From positions 43,439 to 107,438 of the forward strand of contig NZ_AYKF01000143.1 in NCBI RefSeq assembly GCF_003732545.1: a DNA stretch of 64,000 nt, written 5' to 3'. Shown in pieces: positions 1 to 8,863 of this stretch; position 1 is the first letter of the stretch, and each line of letters begins with the position of its first letter. The position numbers and the translations under genes are program-made. The stretch is from Salinisphaera orenii subsp. halophila YIM 95161 (GTDB lineage: Bacteria > Pseudomonadota > Gammaproteobacteria > Nevskiales > Salinisphaeraceae). The notes below the pieces were generated by a model. The model made no database searches. It was not told the DNA's origin and saw only the letters and a list, made by a program, of their open reading frames with translations.

Positions 1-216
1 CTCGATCTCCTGCTCGGTGACCTCGGTGGTTTCCAGGTCGGCCTTGTCGAACTGCAGGCCGAAACGGCGCACGGCCGCGTCGCCCTCGGTGGCGACAGCC
101 TCGATGATCGTCGCTACGCTGTCGCTGATGCTGCTCTGCTCGCTCGTGTCCGCTGCCTGCGGGGCCTTTACATAGCGAATGCCGTCGGGCCGGGAGAAAC
201 CGCTCGTCTGCGTCAT
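1..216 (-). CDS. HisD-family dehydrogenase, N-terminal part (runs off the left edge)
   Basis: The frame runs from an ATG at 216 to the window edge, giving the first 72 residues with no stop. The stretch ATIIEAVATEGDAAVRRFG, followed by a Phe-Asp-rich segment, matches the N-terminal region of the histidinol dehydrogenase family, an NAD-dependent zinc enzyme that oxidises an alcohol to a carboxylate in two steps. The family includes histidine biosynthesis HisD and catabolic relatives such as sulfopropanediol dehydrogenase. The divergent XRE-cupin regulator and the absence of his genes in view favour a catabolic relative, which is inference. An AGGT about 3 bases before the ATG is the only ribosome-site-like sequence. 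Confidence 0.75.
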   Translation of the reverse strand, partial: MTQTSGFSRPDGIRYVKAPQAADTSEQSSISDSVATIIEAVATEGDAAVRRFGLQFDKADLETTEVTEQEIE

Positions 217-243
217 TGACCTGGTACACCTGTTGCTTGTGAT

Positions 244-260
244 AACCGGGCAGCCCGGTT
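244..260. promoter_or_regulatory. 17-bp perfect palindrome, candidate operator
   Basis: AACCGGGCAGCCCGGTT is a perfect 8+1+8 inverted repeat. It lies in the divergent gap between the HisD-family gene and the XRE-cupin regulator, next to a TATATA-rich stretch (264-270) that could be the -10 region of the dehydrogenase promoter. A regulator-binding site is the simplest reading. A terminator is unlikely because no gene ends here and no T-run follows. Confidence 0.5.
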
Positions 261-619
261 GGAATATATATTTACCATCACACTGCCCGATCGTCTCGAC
301 GCGTGCAAGCCGGCCGAAGTCACGGGCGCACGACACGCACGGCGGCCGGTGCCGGATACGCTCCATGGCCAACGCGTGATCGGCCCCGCGCACGGGCGAG
401 CGTTCCTCGGCGCCGAAACGGCAGGGCGGCAGGCATCGCCGACCGACACCTCGCATGGCGACGCCGCTCGCACCGACCGCCGCTCGCACCGACCGTCGTC
501 GCCCGACCGGAGACCCCGGCACGGGGGCTGCAGGCGCGCCCTGCGGGCAGCGCGTGGATCATCGCCCGTGCACCATCGTGTCGCGGTCTTTCCGGGATGG
601 GCCGACGCCCCGGCCCGCG
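261..619. other. Rest of the divergent intergenic region, nothing else recognised
   Basis: Apart from the palindrome and the -10 box of the regulator, I see no convincing gene here. Overlapping frames are arginine/proline-rich, have no domain, and are explained by high GC content. Confidence 0.5.
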
Positions 620-656
620 TATAATCTTTCGGGTTCGCTATGACCCGAAAGGACAT
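620..656 (+). promoter_or_regulatory. -10 box and ribosome site of the XRE-cupin gene
   Basis: TATAAT at 620-625 is a perfect sigma-70 -10 hexamer. The stretch GAAAGGA (647-653) sits 6 bases before a TTG at 660, which fixes the start of the regulator. No good -35 hexamer is visible at the right distance, so activation or an extended element may be needed. An ATG at 640 in another frame opens only a shadow frame. Confidence 0.5.
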
Positions 657-659
657 CTC

Positions 660-1238
660 TTGGCCACACCCGCAGCCTCTGCCGACAAAGCCGATCATCA
701 GGGCGAGCGCATCAAGGCCCTGCGTCTGCAGAAGGGCCTCTCGATCCGCGGTCTCGCCAAGCAGAGCGGGCTCACGCACCCCTTCATCGCGATGGTCGAA
801 CGCAACGAGACCAGTCCTTCGGTCAGTTCACTGAAAAAGATCCTGTCGGTGCTCGACGTCACCCTGAGCGACTTCTTCTCCGACCGGGATTCGCTCGACC
901 GCGTCGCCTTCTATCGGGCCGATGACCTGGTCGAACTGGCCGACGGCGATCAGGTGTCCTACCGCCAGGTCGGCGCCAACCTGCGCAACGCCCAGATGAT
1001 GCTGCTGCACGAGCGCTACGCCCCCGGCGCCAGCACCGGCGACGACGGCTACAGTCATCAGGCCGAGGAAGGCGGCGTGGTCATTCAGGGCCGCCTCGAG
1101 ATCACCGTCGGCGACGTCACCGAAATCCTCGGCCCCGGCGACGCCTACTACTTCGACAGCACCTTGCCGCACCGCATGGAAAACGTATCCGAGGACGAAT
1201 GCGTCGTCGTGAGTGCGGTGACGCCGCGTACCTTCTAG
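660..1238 (+). CDS. XRE-family HTH regulator with C-terminal cupin domain
   Basis: The protein has 192 residues. Residues about 15-70 form a helix-turn-helix of the XRE/SinR type (IKALRLQKGLSIRGLAKQSG, then a recognition helix and a NETSPSVSSLKKI segment). The C-terminal half is a cupin barrel with GDAYYFDSTLPHRMEN near the end. This HTH_3 plus cupin layout is that of PuuR-like regulators, in which a small ligand is sensed by the cupin. It is divergent from the HisD-family gene and probably controls it through the palindrome at 244-260 (inference). The frame stays open upstream to 303, but that extension is low-complexity; the ribosome site supports the TTG at 660. Confidence 0.85.
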   Translation: MATPAASADKADHQGERIKALRLQKGLSIRGLAKQSGLTHPFIAMVERNETSPSVSSLKKILSVLDVTLSDFFSDRDSLDRVAFYRADDLVELADGDQVSYRQVGANLRNAQMMLLHERYAPGASTGDDGYSHQAEEGGVVIQGRLEITVGDVTEILGPGDAYYFDSTLPHRMENVSEDECVVVSAVTPRTF

Positions 1239-1962
1239 CGCACTTGCCGATACGGGCGTGTGCGAGGGCGTCCGCTGCACGACGAAGGCGCCGGCAGCCG
1301 CGGCGATCAAGGTCTCGACCGGCGGTGGCCCAGCGTGACCGAACCGCCTTGAACGGTCTCGGACGCGGGTCGGCGCTACCCGCGGTGCGATAGATGCGAC
1401 CCGCGAATCGCGTACCACGCGCCACATCGTCAAAGTGGCGGGTTCGCCCCCAACCGCCGCGCGGAATGCAGTCGACCGCAACGCCCCGAACGGCCCGGAG
1501 ACTTCGCCCCGGCCTCGCCCGCCCGCTCGTGGCGAACAAGCGCTCGCGGGCACGCTGCACCGAAGCCGGCTGCGCTCGGCTGTCGAGCATGCCAAATCGG
1601 TGCGCCGAGACCTTCCGAGACGTGATTCTTGCCAGCGCGAACCGCGTCCGAGCCCGCCGCGCGACACCGCTTGCCGTGTCGCGCGGCAACGCGACGGTCG
1701 TCGCCCCTGCCCGACCGGACCGCCGGCGCCGCAGGCATGCGCGTGGCTCTTCCCGCCTACCTGCAACCCAATCCCGGCTCGCCCCCGCGCGCCGGTCGGT
1801 GATCGAAGCAAAGCAACCTGCGGATGAGCTGTAACACCCGCCGCGCGAGGCTGGCGTTTGGCCAGGGCGCGCCTGCACCCGCGCAAGCGACAGCTCCCCG
1901 CCGCGTGGCGAACGATCGGCGCGAACGCATACGGCCCGCCCCACGCCGTGCGATCATTGCCC
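1239..1962. other. 724-bp gap, no gene recognised
   Basis: This stretch is very GC-rich and open in several frames on both strands, but every frame is Arg/Pro/Ala-rich without a motif. I see no RNA gene, repeat or clear terminator. Confidence 0.5.
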
Positions 1963-3353
1963 ATGGCTGCATTCTCCACCTTGAACCTCGCACCCGCCCT
2001 GCTCAAAAGCGTCGCCGCGCAAGGCTTCGGCACCATGACGCCGGTGCAGGCCCAGAGCCTGCCGCCGATCCTGGCCGGCCACGACGTGATCGCCCAGGCG
2101 GCCACCGGCAGCGGCAAGACCGCGGCGTTCGGCCTCGGCGTGCTGCAGGCGCTCACGATCGAGACCGCGGCGGTGCAGACGCTCGTGCTCTGCCCCACCC
2201 GCGAGCTGGCCGATCAGGTCGGCCAGGCGATCCGCGTGCTGGCGACACACGTGCCCAACATCAAGCTGCTGACCCTGGGTGGCGGCGTGCCCATGCGCCC
2301 GCAGCGGGCCTCGCTCGCGCATGCGCCGCATATCGTCGTCGGCACGCCCGGGCGCGTGCTCGCGCATCTCAAACGCGCGAGCCTCGACTGCAGCCAGCTA
2401 CGCACGCTCGTGCTCGATGAGGCCGATCGCATGCTCGACATGGGCTTTGGCGAGGATATCGACGCCATCGTCTGGCGTCTGCCCAGCGAACGCCAGACCC
2501 TGCTGTTCTCCGCCACTTGGCCGGACGCGATCCGCGGAGTTTCGCGCCGGCTCCAGCGCGAGCCGGTCGAGGTGACGGTCGCCGCAGCGCAGGACCGGCC
2601 GGCGATCGCGCAATCATTCTACAAGGCCGGCGCAAACGACAAGTCGGAAGTCCTGTGCGCGCTGCTCTCGCAAGGCGCGACTGCGCCTGACGATGACCCC
2701 CGCGCGCTGGTGTTCTGCACACCCGCGCCGAGGTCGCCCGCGTGGCGCAATTGCTGAGCGCCCGCGGCTTCGACGCGCTCGCGCTGCACGGCGAGCGCGA
2801 CCAGCGCGATCGCGACGAGGTCCTGCTGCGCTTCATCAACCACAGCTGCGCGGTGCTGGTGGCCACCGACGTGGCCGCCCGCGGCCTGGACATCGCGGCG
2901 TTGCCGCAGGTCATCAGTTACGACATCGCTCGCGACGTCGATACCCATGTCCACCGTATCGGCCGCACCGGCCGAGCGGGCGCGTCGGGCACGGCTGCAA
3001 CGCTGTGCACGCCGGGCGAGGCCTACCGTGCGGAGCGGCTGGCCGAAGAACTGAAAACACCGCTGAGCTGGCAGTCACCGCCGAAGCTCGAGCCCGTCAC
3101 GCCGCTCACCGCGCCCAACCGCACGCTCATCATCGGCGGCGGACGCAAGGACAAGCTGCGCCCCGGCGACATTCTGGGTGCGCTCACCGGCGAGGCTGGC
3201 CTCGATGCCGACGCGATCGGCCAGATCAGCATTCAGCCGACCCGCAGCTATGTCGCTATCGCCCGTGGCCAGGCGCCCAGCGCGCTGGTACGGATTCGCG
3301 ATGGACGTATCAAGGGCCGACGCTTTCGCGTACAGGAACTGCGCGGCGGTTGA
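1963..3353 (+). pseudogene. dbpA: DbpA-type DEAD-box RNA helicase interrupted by one frameshift
   Basis: The first frame (1963-2757) carries the Q motif, AATGSGKT, PTRELADQV, TPGR, LDEADRMLDMGF and FSATW. The second frame (to 3353) carries LVATDVAARGLD, HRIGRTGRAG and a C-terminal RNA-binding domain starting near RTLIIGGGRKDK, typical of DbpA, which acts in 50S ribosome assembly by binding 23S rRNA hairpin 92. The frame is lost at about 2719-2721: TTCTGCACACCCGC would read FCNTRAEVARVAQLL if one A were added. Joined, the product would be about 463 residues, close to E. coli DbpA. Everything else is intact, so either a very recent mutation or a base-call error is possible. ATG 1963 begins MAAFSTLNL; the open frame upstream is not conserved in character. 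Confidence 0.85.
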
Positions 3354-3857
3354 CGCACGAATCGTCGACCGGCGTGGCCGTCGACATCTAAAGCCCACGA
3401 TATCCGCATGGACACCGGCGAGAAATAGACCCTGAAGTGCCCGTGCTTCAGGCCGCTGCAACACCATCCGCCCAAAATTCTCGTTTAGTCGGAAAGAATG
3501 GGGCGTGGACGATCGATTCGAATCACCCGGTTGCCAAGATGCAGTTCCGACGGACGTCACCCCATGAAAGCCCATGCCACGGGAGGGAACCCGCAGCAGG
3601 GCCAACGGGTGAAGTTCGCCTACGTCCGCTGAAACGACCGTTTTTCGATGACATCGACCCGCCGCAACACCGATCATGCACGCCCTGCCGCGCGTTCACG
3701 CGGCAATCGCCGACCCAGCAGCTTGACCACGATGCGCACGGCCGCCTTCCATTGCCGTGACGGCGGCGGTCGTTTCCGCGCCTCCGCGCTATTCCGGATT
3801 TACCTATGGCATCGCTCTGCTACGGTCGGGCGCTCATTTTTCAGACCGGAGCCCACG
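3354..3857. other. 504-bp gap with one hairpin, otherwise empty
   Basis: A 7-bp inverted repeat, CCTGAAG (3431-3437) and CTTCAGG (3446-3452) with an 8-base loop, lies 78 bases after the helicase stop. It has no following T-run, so it is a weak terminator candidate at best. I found no gene or RNA in the rest of the gap. Confidence 0.4.
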
Positions 3858-4220
3858 ATGCTTCGCATTGCCCCGTTCAAATCCGACGCCGAGCACGTGA
3901 TCCCGATGGAACTCGAAGGCGAGGTCACCTCGCAGGATTTCGCCAACGTCCTATCCGTTGTCGAACAGCGTCTCGAAGACCACGACACGCTGCGGCTCTA
4001 CATCGAGATCCACTCGCTGGGTGGCATGTCGGCCTCCACGCTGTTCAATGAACTCAAGGACGCGATCAAGCGCTGGGACCGTTTCGACAAGCTCGCCGTG
4101 GTCACCGACGTGGAAGGCGTCCGCACCGCGACGACGGTGATGGACAAGCTCGCGCCGCGCATGGAATGCGAGACCTTTCGCTTCACCGCACGCGAAGAGG
4201 CGCGCCAGTGGGTGATCTGA
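3858..4220 (+). CDS. SpoIIAA/STAS-like small cytosolic protein
   Basis: The protein has 120 residues and no signal peptide or membrane segment. The pattern GEVTSQDFANVLSVVEQRL, then LRLYIEIHSLGG, then a W..FDKLAVVTD strand and a C-terminal FTAREEARQWV helix, matches the SpoIIAA-like (DUF3478) group of STAS-fold proteins. These are widespread small proteins of uncertain role, possibly lipid or partner binding. The start at 3858 follows AGCCCACG and begins at the conserved first strand; the longer open frame from 3648 is low-complexity. It stands alone, with no obvious operon partner. Confidence 0.8.
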   Translation: MLRIAPFKSDAEHVIPMELEGEVTSQDFANVLSVVEQRLEDHDTLRLYIEIHSLGGMSASTLFNELKDAIKRWDRFDKLAVVTDVEGVRTATTVMDKLAPRMECETFRFTAREEARQWVI

Positions 4221-4474
4221 CCGGCCCGGATGGCCGGACGGCCGTCGCGGCCTGACGAATCCGCGCGGCCGGCCGGCTGCGACCGACGACCGCCGAAGAT
4301 GCGCAGGCCTGCCGGCCGGCAGGCGAAAGCTCGCCACGCTCGACGGCCTGGACGGGCGCAATCCGTGGCGTCGGCCCGGGCGCGGCGGGCGGGTGCCGTC
4401 TTTCGTCCTGCCGAGCGCGGCGGCGCGTCACGCACGGCACCGGCCGCCACCGCATCCGCGGAGCGGCCGCCGCG

Positions 4475-5284
4475 CTAGCAGTTCTCCCGAGGCACGAACG
4501 GTGTTGCCGGGCCCACGCTCGTTACCGTCAGCCGGTGCATCGCACGCGTGCATGCGACATAGAGCAGATTCCGATCCATGGCGGTGTGGTAGCTGCGTTC
4601 GCCGGCGCCGGGGACGATGACCTCGTCGAACTCCAGCCCCTTGGCCATGTGCGCGGTGCAGACCACGATGCCGAGGCCGAAGGACTCGGTCTCTTCGGTG
4701 AGCAGCTGGGCGGTGATCTCCGCAGCCGCCAGCGTGTCGAACACGCGACGCGCCTGCTTCTGCGTCTTGCAGACGATACCCAGGGTGTTGCGGGCCGAGG
4801 TCTTGAACGTGCGTGCCATGTCCACCAGTCCAGCACGCTCGTCGGCCGCCCGTCGAAGTTCGATCACGCGCGGCGCTTCGCCGTAGCGCTCGATCGCTTC
4901 GAGATCGGGATTCGGCGAAATCGCCCGGGCGAATCGGGTGATCTCGTAGCTGGAGCGATAGCTCTTGTTAGCGTCACGACGACCGCCTGACTGAACGCCT
5001 ACTTGATCTCCTCGGCCTTCGATGCGCTGTAGGGGTTGATCGAATGGGTCACATCGCCGAGCACCGTCTTCTTGCAGTTGAACAGTTTCTCCAGAACGGG
5101 GTACTGCACCGGCGTGTAATCCTGCATCTCGTCGACCAGCAGGTGCTTGACGCGCCGGTACGGCGAGCGCACCGACTCCAGCTTGAGCTTGAGATAGATC
5201 AGCGGGAAGACGTCAGCGTACTCGAGCCGGCCGCGGCTGGCCGTGCGGAACATTCGGGCGCCCCCAGCCAGTCGTAGAACACCT
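4475..5284 (-). pseudogene. Decayed HelD/UvrD-type helicase, C-terminal part only
   Basis: Three frame segments on the minus strand together resemble the C-terminal half of HelD (superfamily I helicase that recycles stalled RNA polymerase): FYDWLG near 5265-5280; then RLEYADVFPLIYLKL and LLVDEMQDYTPVQYPVLEKLF (motif II) up to a TAG at 4999; then NKSYRSSYEITRF in another frame, AHMAKGLEFDEVIVPGAG and LLYVACTRAMHRL (motifs V and VI) to 4475. At least one frameshift near 5258, a stop near 4999 and another shift just after it break the gene. The N-terminal half with the Walker A motif is absent, and homology ends at an attC-like hairpin. Product cannot be functional. Confidence 0.75.
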
Positions 5285-5333
5285 AGCATCAGCGCGCCGT
5301 CCTTCGGCGGTCCGCTGCATGCGCTTGTTGTAC
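5281..5333. repeat. attC-like recombination site (candidate)
   Basis: The 53 bp begin with ACCTAGC (one mismatch to RYYYAAC) and end with GTTGTAC (one mismatch to GTTRRRY). The arms between them can pair imperfectly, with CAGCG matched to CGCTG, CCG to CGG and an extra unpaired G on one side, around a GAA-type loop. Simple sites, imperfect hairpin and bulged base are the layout of integron attC sites. Read on the minus strand it gives NKRMQRTAEGRRADA, the sort of pseudo-peptide attC sites often encode. No integrase is in view, and 5334-5566, which could be a cassette body, has no recognisable gene. Confidence 0.4.
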
Positions 5334-5566
5334 AAGACGGGGAACGACATGGCAGACCAGAGTTGCGATGTCCTGAATGGGGATCTTCGAACGCCGCACA
5401 GCCCGCCAAGCATGATCCACCGGGGGCCACAGTTATCGAATGGCTTTGATTGGGCTGCGAGTCAGGCACATTCGCCGAGCCGCGCGATTTCGACGCGGGC
5501 GGCACCGAGCCGCAGCCAGTTTCATACGTCCGGCGATACGTCTTTCGCAGGCTAGTCTCGTTGAGC

Positions 5567-5737
5567 ATGCCCTCGACCCCGGTGCGCAGCGCGCTCGCCC
5601 CGATCACCGTCGCCGGCGTGCTCTCGCTCGGGCTGGGCGCGGGCGGCCTCGGCCTGCTGTTCGCCGCCTGCGCGCTGGCGGTCCCCCTGCTGGCCGCCCC
5701 CTGGCTGGACCCGCGCAAAGACCCTGCGGCGCGATAG
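5567..5737 (+). pseudogene. Possible remnant of a membrane transporter C-terminus
   Basis: A 56-residue frame contains one strongly hydrophobic stretch (ITVAGVLSLGLGAGGLGLLF, continuing into a second) and ends in DPRKDPAAR. This looks like the last one or two transmembrane helices of an MFS-type transporter. There is no ribosome site and no upstream partner in frame, so a gene remnant is likelier than a small functional protein. A chance frame cannot be excluded. Confidence 0.25.
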
Positions 5738-5869
5738 CCGGCCGCCGCTCGCCGGGCATACCGGCCATGCCGGGCTCGCCCGGCCGCGACGGTCACCCCG
5801 CCAAGCCGGCATGGCCTGCCGACGCCGGGCCCCGCCGACACCGCTACGGGGACGCCGCCAACGTCCGAA

Positions 5870-7333
5870 TCACGCCCGGCGATACTCCTCCGCCAGAGCG
5901 TCGTCGACGGGCGACGTGAACCGGCTCACGAGCACGAACACCGCGATGTTGCACAGCAGGCCGATGAAGCCGGCGTTCATGTCCCAGGGCGTGGCGTCGG
6001 CCACGATCTGGTAGTAGTAGTTCAAGCCGATGCCCACGACCAGCCCGCTGATCGCGCCGGCGGCCGTGCCGCGCTTCCAGATCAGCGCGCCGTAGACCGC
6101 GGGCACGAACTGGGCGATCGAGCCGTAGGCGCCGACCAGCAGCGCGATGATCCCGGCGGCGCCGAAGATGGACAGCCAGTAGGCCGCCGCGCCGATGCCC
6201 ACCACCGCCAGACGCATGATCCAGATCTGGGCGCGCTCGGACAGCCCGGGCATCAGCGCCCGGCAGATATCGCGGCCGAACGAGACCGAGCCGCCGTGGG
6301 TTATCGCATCGGAGGAAGACATTGCGGCTGCCAGCGAGCCGGCGCCGATCAGGCCGTAGAGCCAACCGCTCGCGCCGAGCTCGTTGGTGATCAGATAGGG
6401 CAGCAGCTCGTCCGAACTTCCGAGCGCGTCCGGCGCGACCACGCCGATGCCGGCGAAACCGACGAACAGCACGGGCACCAGAAAGATACCGAAAAGCGGA
6501 AACGCGAGCGTCGTCAGCTTGATGCGTTTCTCCGTCGTGGTATACGACTTGGTGAACAGATGCGGCCACATGAGAAAACCGAGCGCCGAGACCGCGATGA
6601 CGGTGAAGAACGCCATCGACGACATCGGCGAACCGTCGCGGCCGATTGTCAGGAAATCGGGCCGCTCGCTCGCGATGGCGCTGAACATGTCCGAAGGCCC
6701 GCCGTGCAGCGTGTACACGAGATAGAAACCGACCGCCCACGCCACGATCAGCATCAGCGCGCCCTGCAGCACGTCGCTCCAGGCCGCGCCGCGCACGCCC
6801 GAACTGGCGACGTAGGCGACCACGATGCCGTAGGCCAACAGCGCGCCGAACCAGTACGGGATCGCACCTTCGGTGAGGATGCTGAAGATGAAGGCCATGC
6901 CCTTGATCTGGAGTGTGAGGTACTGGATGAAAGCGAGCACCGAGATCACGCCGATCAGTACCGTGAGCGCCCGCGAACGATAGCGATCGCCCACGAACTC
7001 GCCGAGGGTGACGAAGTTCTTGCGCGCGCCGATACGCCCGACCTTGGGCCCCAGCACGTACCAGGGCAGGATGCCGAGCGCGAGATAGGCCGGCACGAAA
7101 TAGGCCGCCGCGCCCTCGGAGAACGCCATGCCGGGCCCGCCGAGAAAGGCGAAGGCGCTGAACACCGTGCCGCCCATCATGAACCAGACCACGATGAAGC
7201 CCAGACCACGATCGGCGACCGCGTACTCCGATACCGACCAGAACGACCGTTTGCGACCGGCGAGCAGCCCCAGCGCGAAAGCCAGCGCCAGATAGACCAG
7301 CATCGCGCCGAGCGCGAACATCCAGTTGCTCAT
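5870..7333 (-). CDS. Sodium:solute symporter family (SSS) transporter
   Basis: The protein has 487 residues with about 12-13 hydrophobic segments. It begins with GAMLVYLALAFALGLLAGRK and has the SSS signature region around TLGEFVGDRYRSRALT and ASSGVRGAAWSDVLQGALML. Family members import carboxylates, amino acids or sugars with Na+. The start overlaps the DUF3311 stop by 4 bases (ATGA), so the two are translationally coupled. It is the last gene of the 12-gene minus-strand catabolic operon, which suggests it imports the same substrate class as the M20 hydrolase uses (inference). Substrate is not readable from sequence. Confidence 0.88.
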   Translation of the reverse strand: MSNWMFALGAMLVYLALAFALGLLAGRKRSFWSVSEYAVADRGLGFIVVWFMMGGTVFSAFAFLGGPGMAFSEGAAAYFVPAYLALGILPWYVLGPKVGRIGARKNFVTLGEFVGDRYRSRALTVLIGVISVLAFIQYLTLQIKGMAFIFSILTEGAIPYWFGALLAYGIVVAYVASSGVRGAAWSDVLQGALMLIVAWAVGFYLVYTLHGGPSDMFSAIASERPDFLTIGRDGSPMSSMAFFTVIAVSALGFLMWPHLFTKSYTTTEKRIKLTTLAFPLFGIFLVPVLFVGFAGIGVVAPDALGSSDELLPYLITNELGASGWLYGLIGAGSLAAAMSSSDAITHGGSVSFGRDICRALMPGLSERAQIWIMRLAVVGIGAAAYWLSIFGAAGIIALLVGAYGSIAQFVPAVYGALIWKRGTAAGAISGLVVGIGLNYYYQIVADATPWDMNAGFIGLLCNIAVFVLVSRFTSPVDDALAEEYRRA

Positions 7334-7557
7334 GAATCACCCCCGCGCCCGTGTTCGAACAGATAGAAGGCCAGCACGGCGAGAAAGGCGCCCGCCTCGA
7401 CCAGCACGATCCAGAACAGGTTGAACGGCAGGCCGAGCACCAGCGGCTCGACCCGGTCGGCGAAGGTGAACACCGGCACCGTCATCAGCGTCAGCGCCGC
7501 GATCAGGAAAACGATATAGGCGCGGGTGGCGTTCCGGCGCCCGTGGGATGGTTTCAT
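7330..7557 (-). CDS. DUF3311 small membrane protein, symporter partner
   Basis: The protein has 75 residues and two transmembrane segments (YIVFLIAALTLMTVPVFTF, and NLFWIVLVEAGAFLAVLAFY). Short two-helix DUF3311 proteins are regularly encoded directly before SSS symporters and are presumed accessory subunits. Here the stop overlaps the symporter start by 4 bases. The start at 7557 (MKPSHGRRN) is chosen because translation upstream in this frame only reads the antisense of the M20 gene. Confidence 0.75.
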   Translation of the reverse strand: MKPSHGRRNATRAYIVFLIAALTLMTVPVFTFADRVEPLVLGLPFNLFWIVLVEAGAFLAVLAFYLFEHGRGGDS

Positions 7558-7585
7558 CTCGACCCCCGGTGGTGGCTGGATGCGT

Positions 7586-8782
7586 TCAGGCGGACTCGGC
7601 CAGCGCCCGGCGCGCCAGCTGCACGAACAGCGTGATGCCCGGCGCCATGATCCGGTCGTTGAAATCGTAGGCCGGATGGTGCAACCCGTGGGTGTGCTCG
7701 GCGTCGCCCGAGCCCACGTGGATATAGGCGCCCGGGCAGACGTCCAGCATGTAGGAGAAATCCTCACCGCCCATGCACGGCGGATAATCCGGTGCCAGCG
7801 CGGCCTCGCCGAAACCGGATGCGATCACGGCGCGGGCGGTCGCGGTCGGGCCCGGGTGGTTGTAAGTGATGCTGAACTTGTCCTCGATCGACAGATCGAT
7901 GCGGGCCCCGTGGATGGTTTCGAGACCGTGGCACAGGGCGCGCAGGCGCTCGCGCAGCGTATTGCGGGTGGTCTCGTCGAGCGCCCGCAGCGTACCGGAG
8001 AGCCGCGCGGTGTCCGGAATCACGGCGAAACCGGCGAGGTCTCCGGCGTGGACCGAGCACAGGCTCAGCACCGCGGGCGCCAGCGGGTCGATATCGCGGC
8101 CCACGATGGTGTGCGCCTGGGTGATCAACTCGCCGGCAATGCGCACCGGATCGATACAGCCGTGCGGATTCAGCCCGCCGTGGCCACCCCGACCGTGGAT
8201 GGCGATATCGACGCGGTCGCCCCCGGCCATGATCGGGCCTTCGATGAGACCGAACTGCCCGACGGGCAACGCCGGCCAGTTGTGCAGCGCATACACCGCG
8301 TCCATCGGGAAACGCTCGAACAGCCCGTCCGCGATCATCGCGCGCGCACCGCCCACGCCCTCCTCCGCCGGCTGAAAGATGAAGTACACGGTCCCGGCGA
8401 AATCGCGGTTCGCCGCGAAGTGCTCGACCGCGCCGAGGAGCATGCTCGTGTGGCCGTCGTGCCCGCAGGCGTGCATGCGGCCGGCCACCTCGGAAGCGTG
8501 GGCGACGCCGCTGGTCTCGTGGATGGGCAGCGCATCCAGGTCGGCGCGCAGGCCGATCCGGCGGCCCTCGCCCCGATCGCCGCACACCCAGGCGACGATG
8601 CCGGTGACCCCGATGCCGCACTCGCACGTCACGCCCAGCTGCTGCAGATGACGAACCACCCGGTCGGCGGTCGCCCGCTCCTCGAACCCGAGTTCGGGGT
8701 TCCGGTGCAGCGCATGACGCAGATCCACAAGGTGTGTCGGCGCCTCATCGAGCATAACGATCCCGTTCGTGCCGTCGTTCAT
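7586..8782 (-). CDS. M20-family amidohydrolase (hippurate / N-acyl-amino-acid hydrolase type)
   Basis: The protein has 398 residues. It has the di-metal ligands of the M20D family: HACGHDGH (104-111), the catalytic Glu pair in QPAEEG (about 139-142), the bridging-region HGRGGHGG, and MGGEDFSYML near the C-terminus. It lacks a signal peptide, so it is cytosolic. Such enzymes split N-acyl amino acids or similar amides. ATG 8782 is preceded by AAGG at good spacing, while a TTG 21 bases upstream is not. In the operon it lies between a cupin gene and the DUF3311-symporter pair, suggesting that an amide or N-acyl compound is the imported substrate. Confidence 0.88.
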   Translation of the reverse strand: MNDGTNGIVMLDEAPTHLVDLRHALHRNPELGFEERATADRVVRHLQQLGVTCECGIGVTGIVAWVCGDRGEGRRIGLRADLDALPIHETSGVAHASEVAGRMHACGHDGHTSMLLGAVEHFAANRDFAGTVYFIFQPAEEGVGGARAMIADGLFERFPMDAVYALHNWPALPVGQFGLIEGPIMAGGDRVDIAIHGRGGHGGLNPHGCIDPVRIAGELITQAHTIVGRDIDPLAPAVLSLCSVHAGDLAGFAVIPDTARLSGTLRALDETTRNTLRERLRALCHGLETIHGARIDLSIEDKFSITYNHPGPTATARAVIASGFGEAALAPDYPPCMGGEDFSYMLDVCPGAYIHVGSGDAEHTHGLHHPAYDFNDRIMAPGITLFVQLARRALAESA

Positions 8783-8863
8783 ACAAGCCTTGTCTATCGG
8801 CAAGTTAGCAAAGACCGGACGCCGATTCAGCAGCAGCGCCGCCCACGCATCGCGAGCCGCACG

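Noticed and set aside
303..659. N-terminal extension of the XRE-cupin frame
   Set aside because: Arg/Pro-rich with no motif; a TATAAT box and ribosome site fall inside it, placing the start at 660.
3431..3452. Hairpin downstream of dbpA as a terminator
   Set aside because: Stem of 7 bp with an 8-base loop and no T-run; kept only as a note in the gap.
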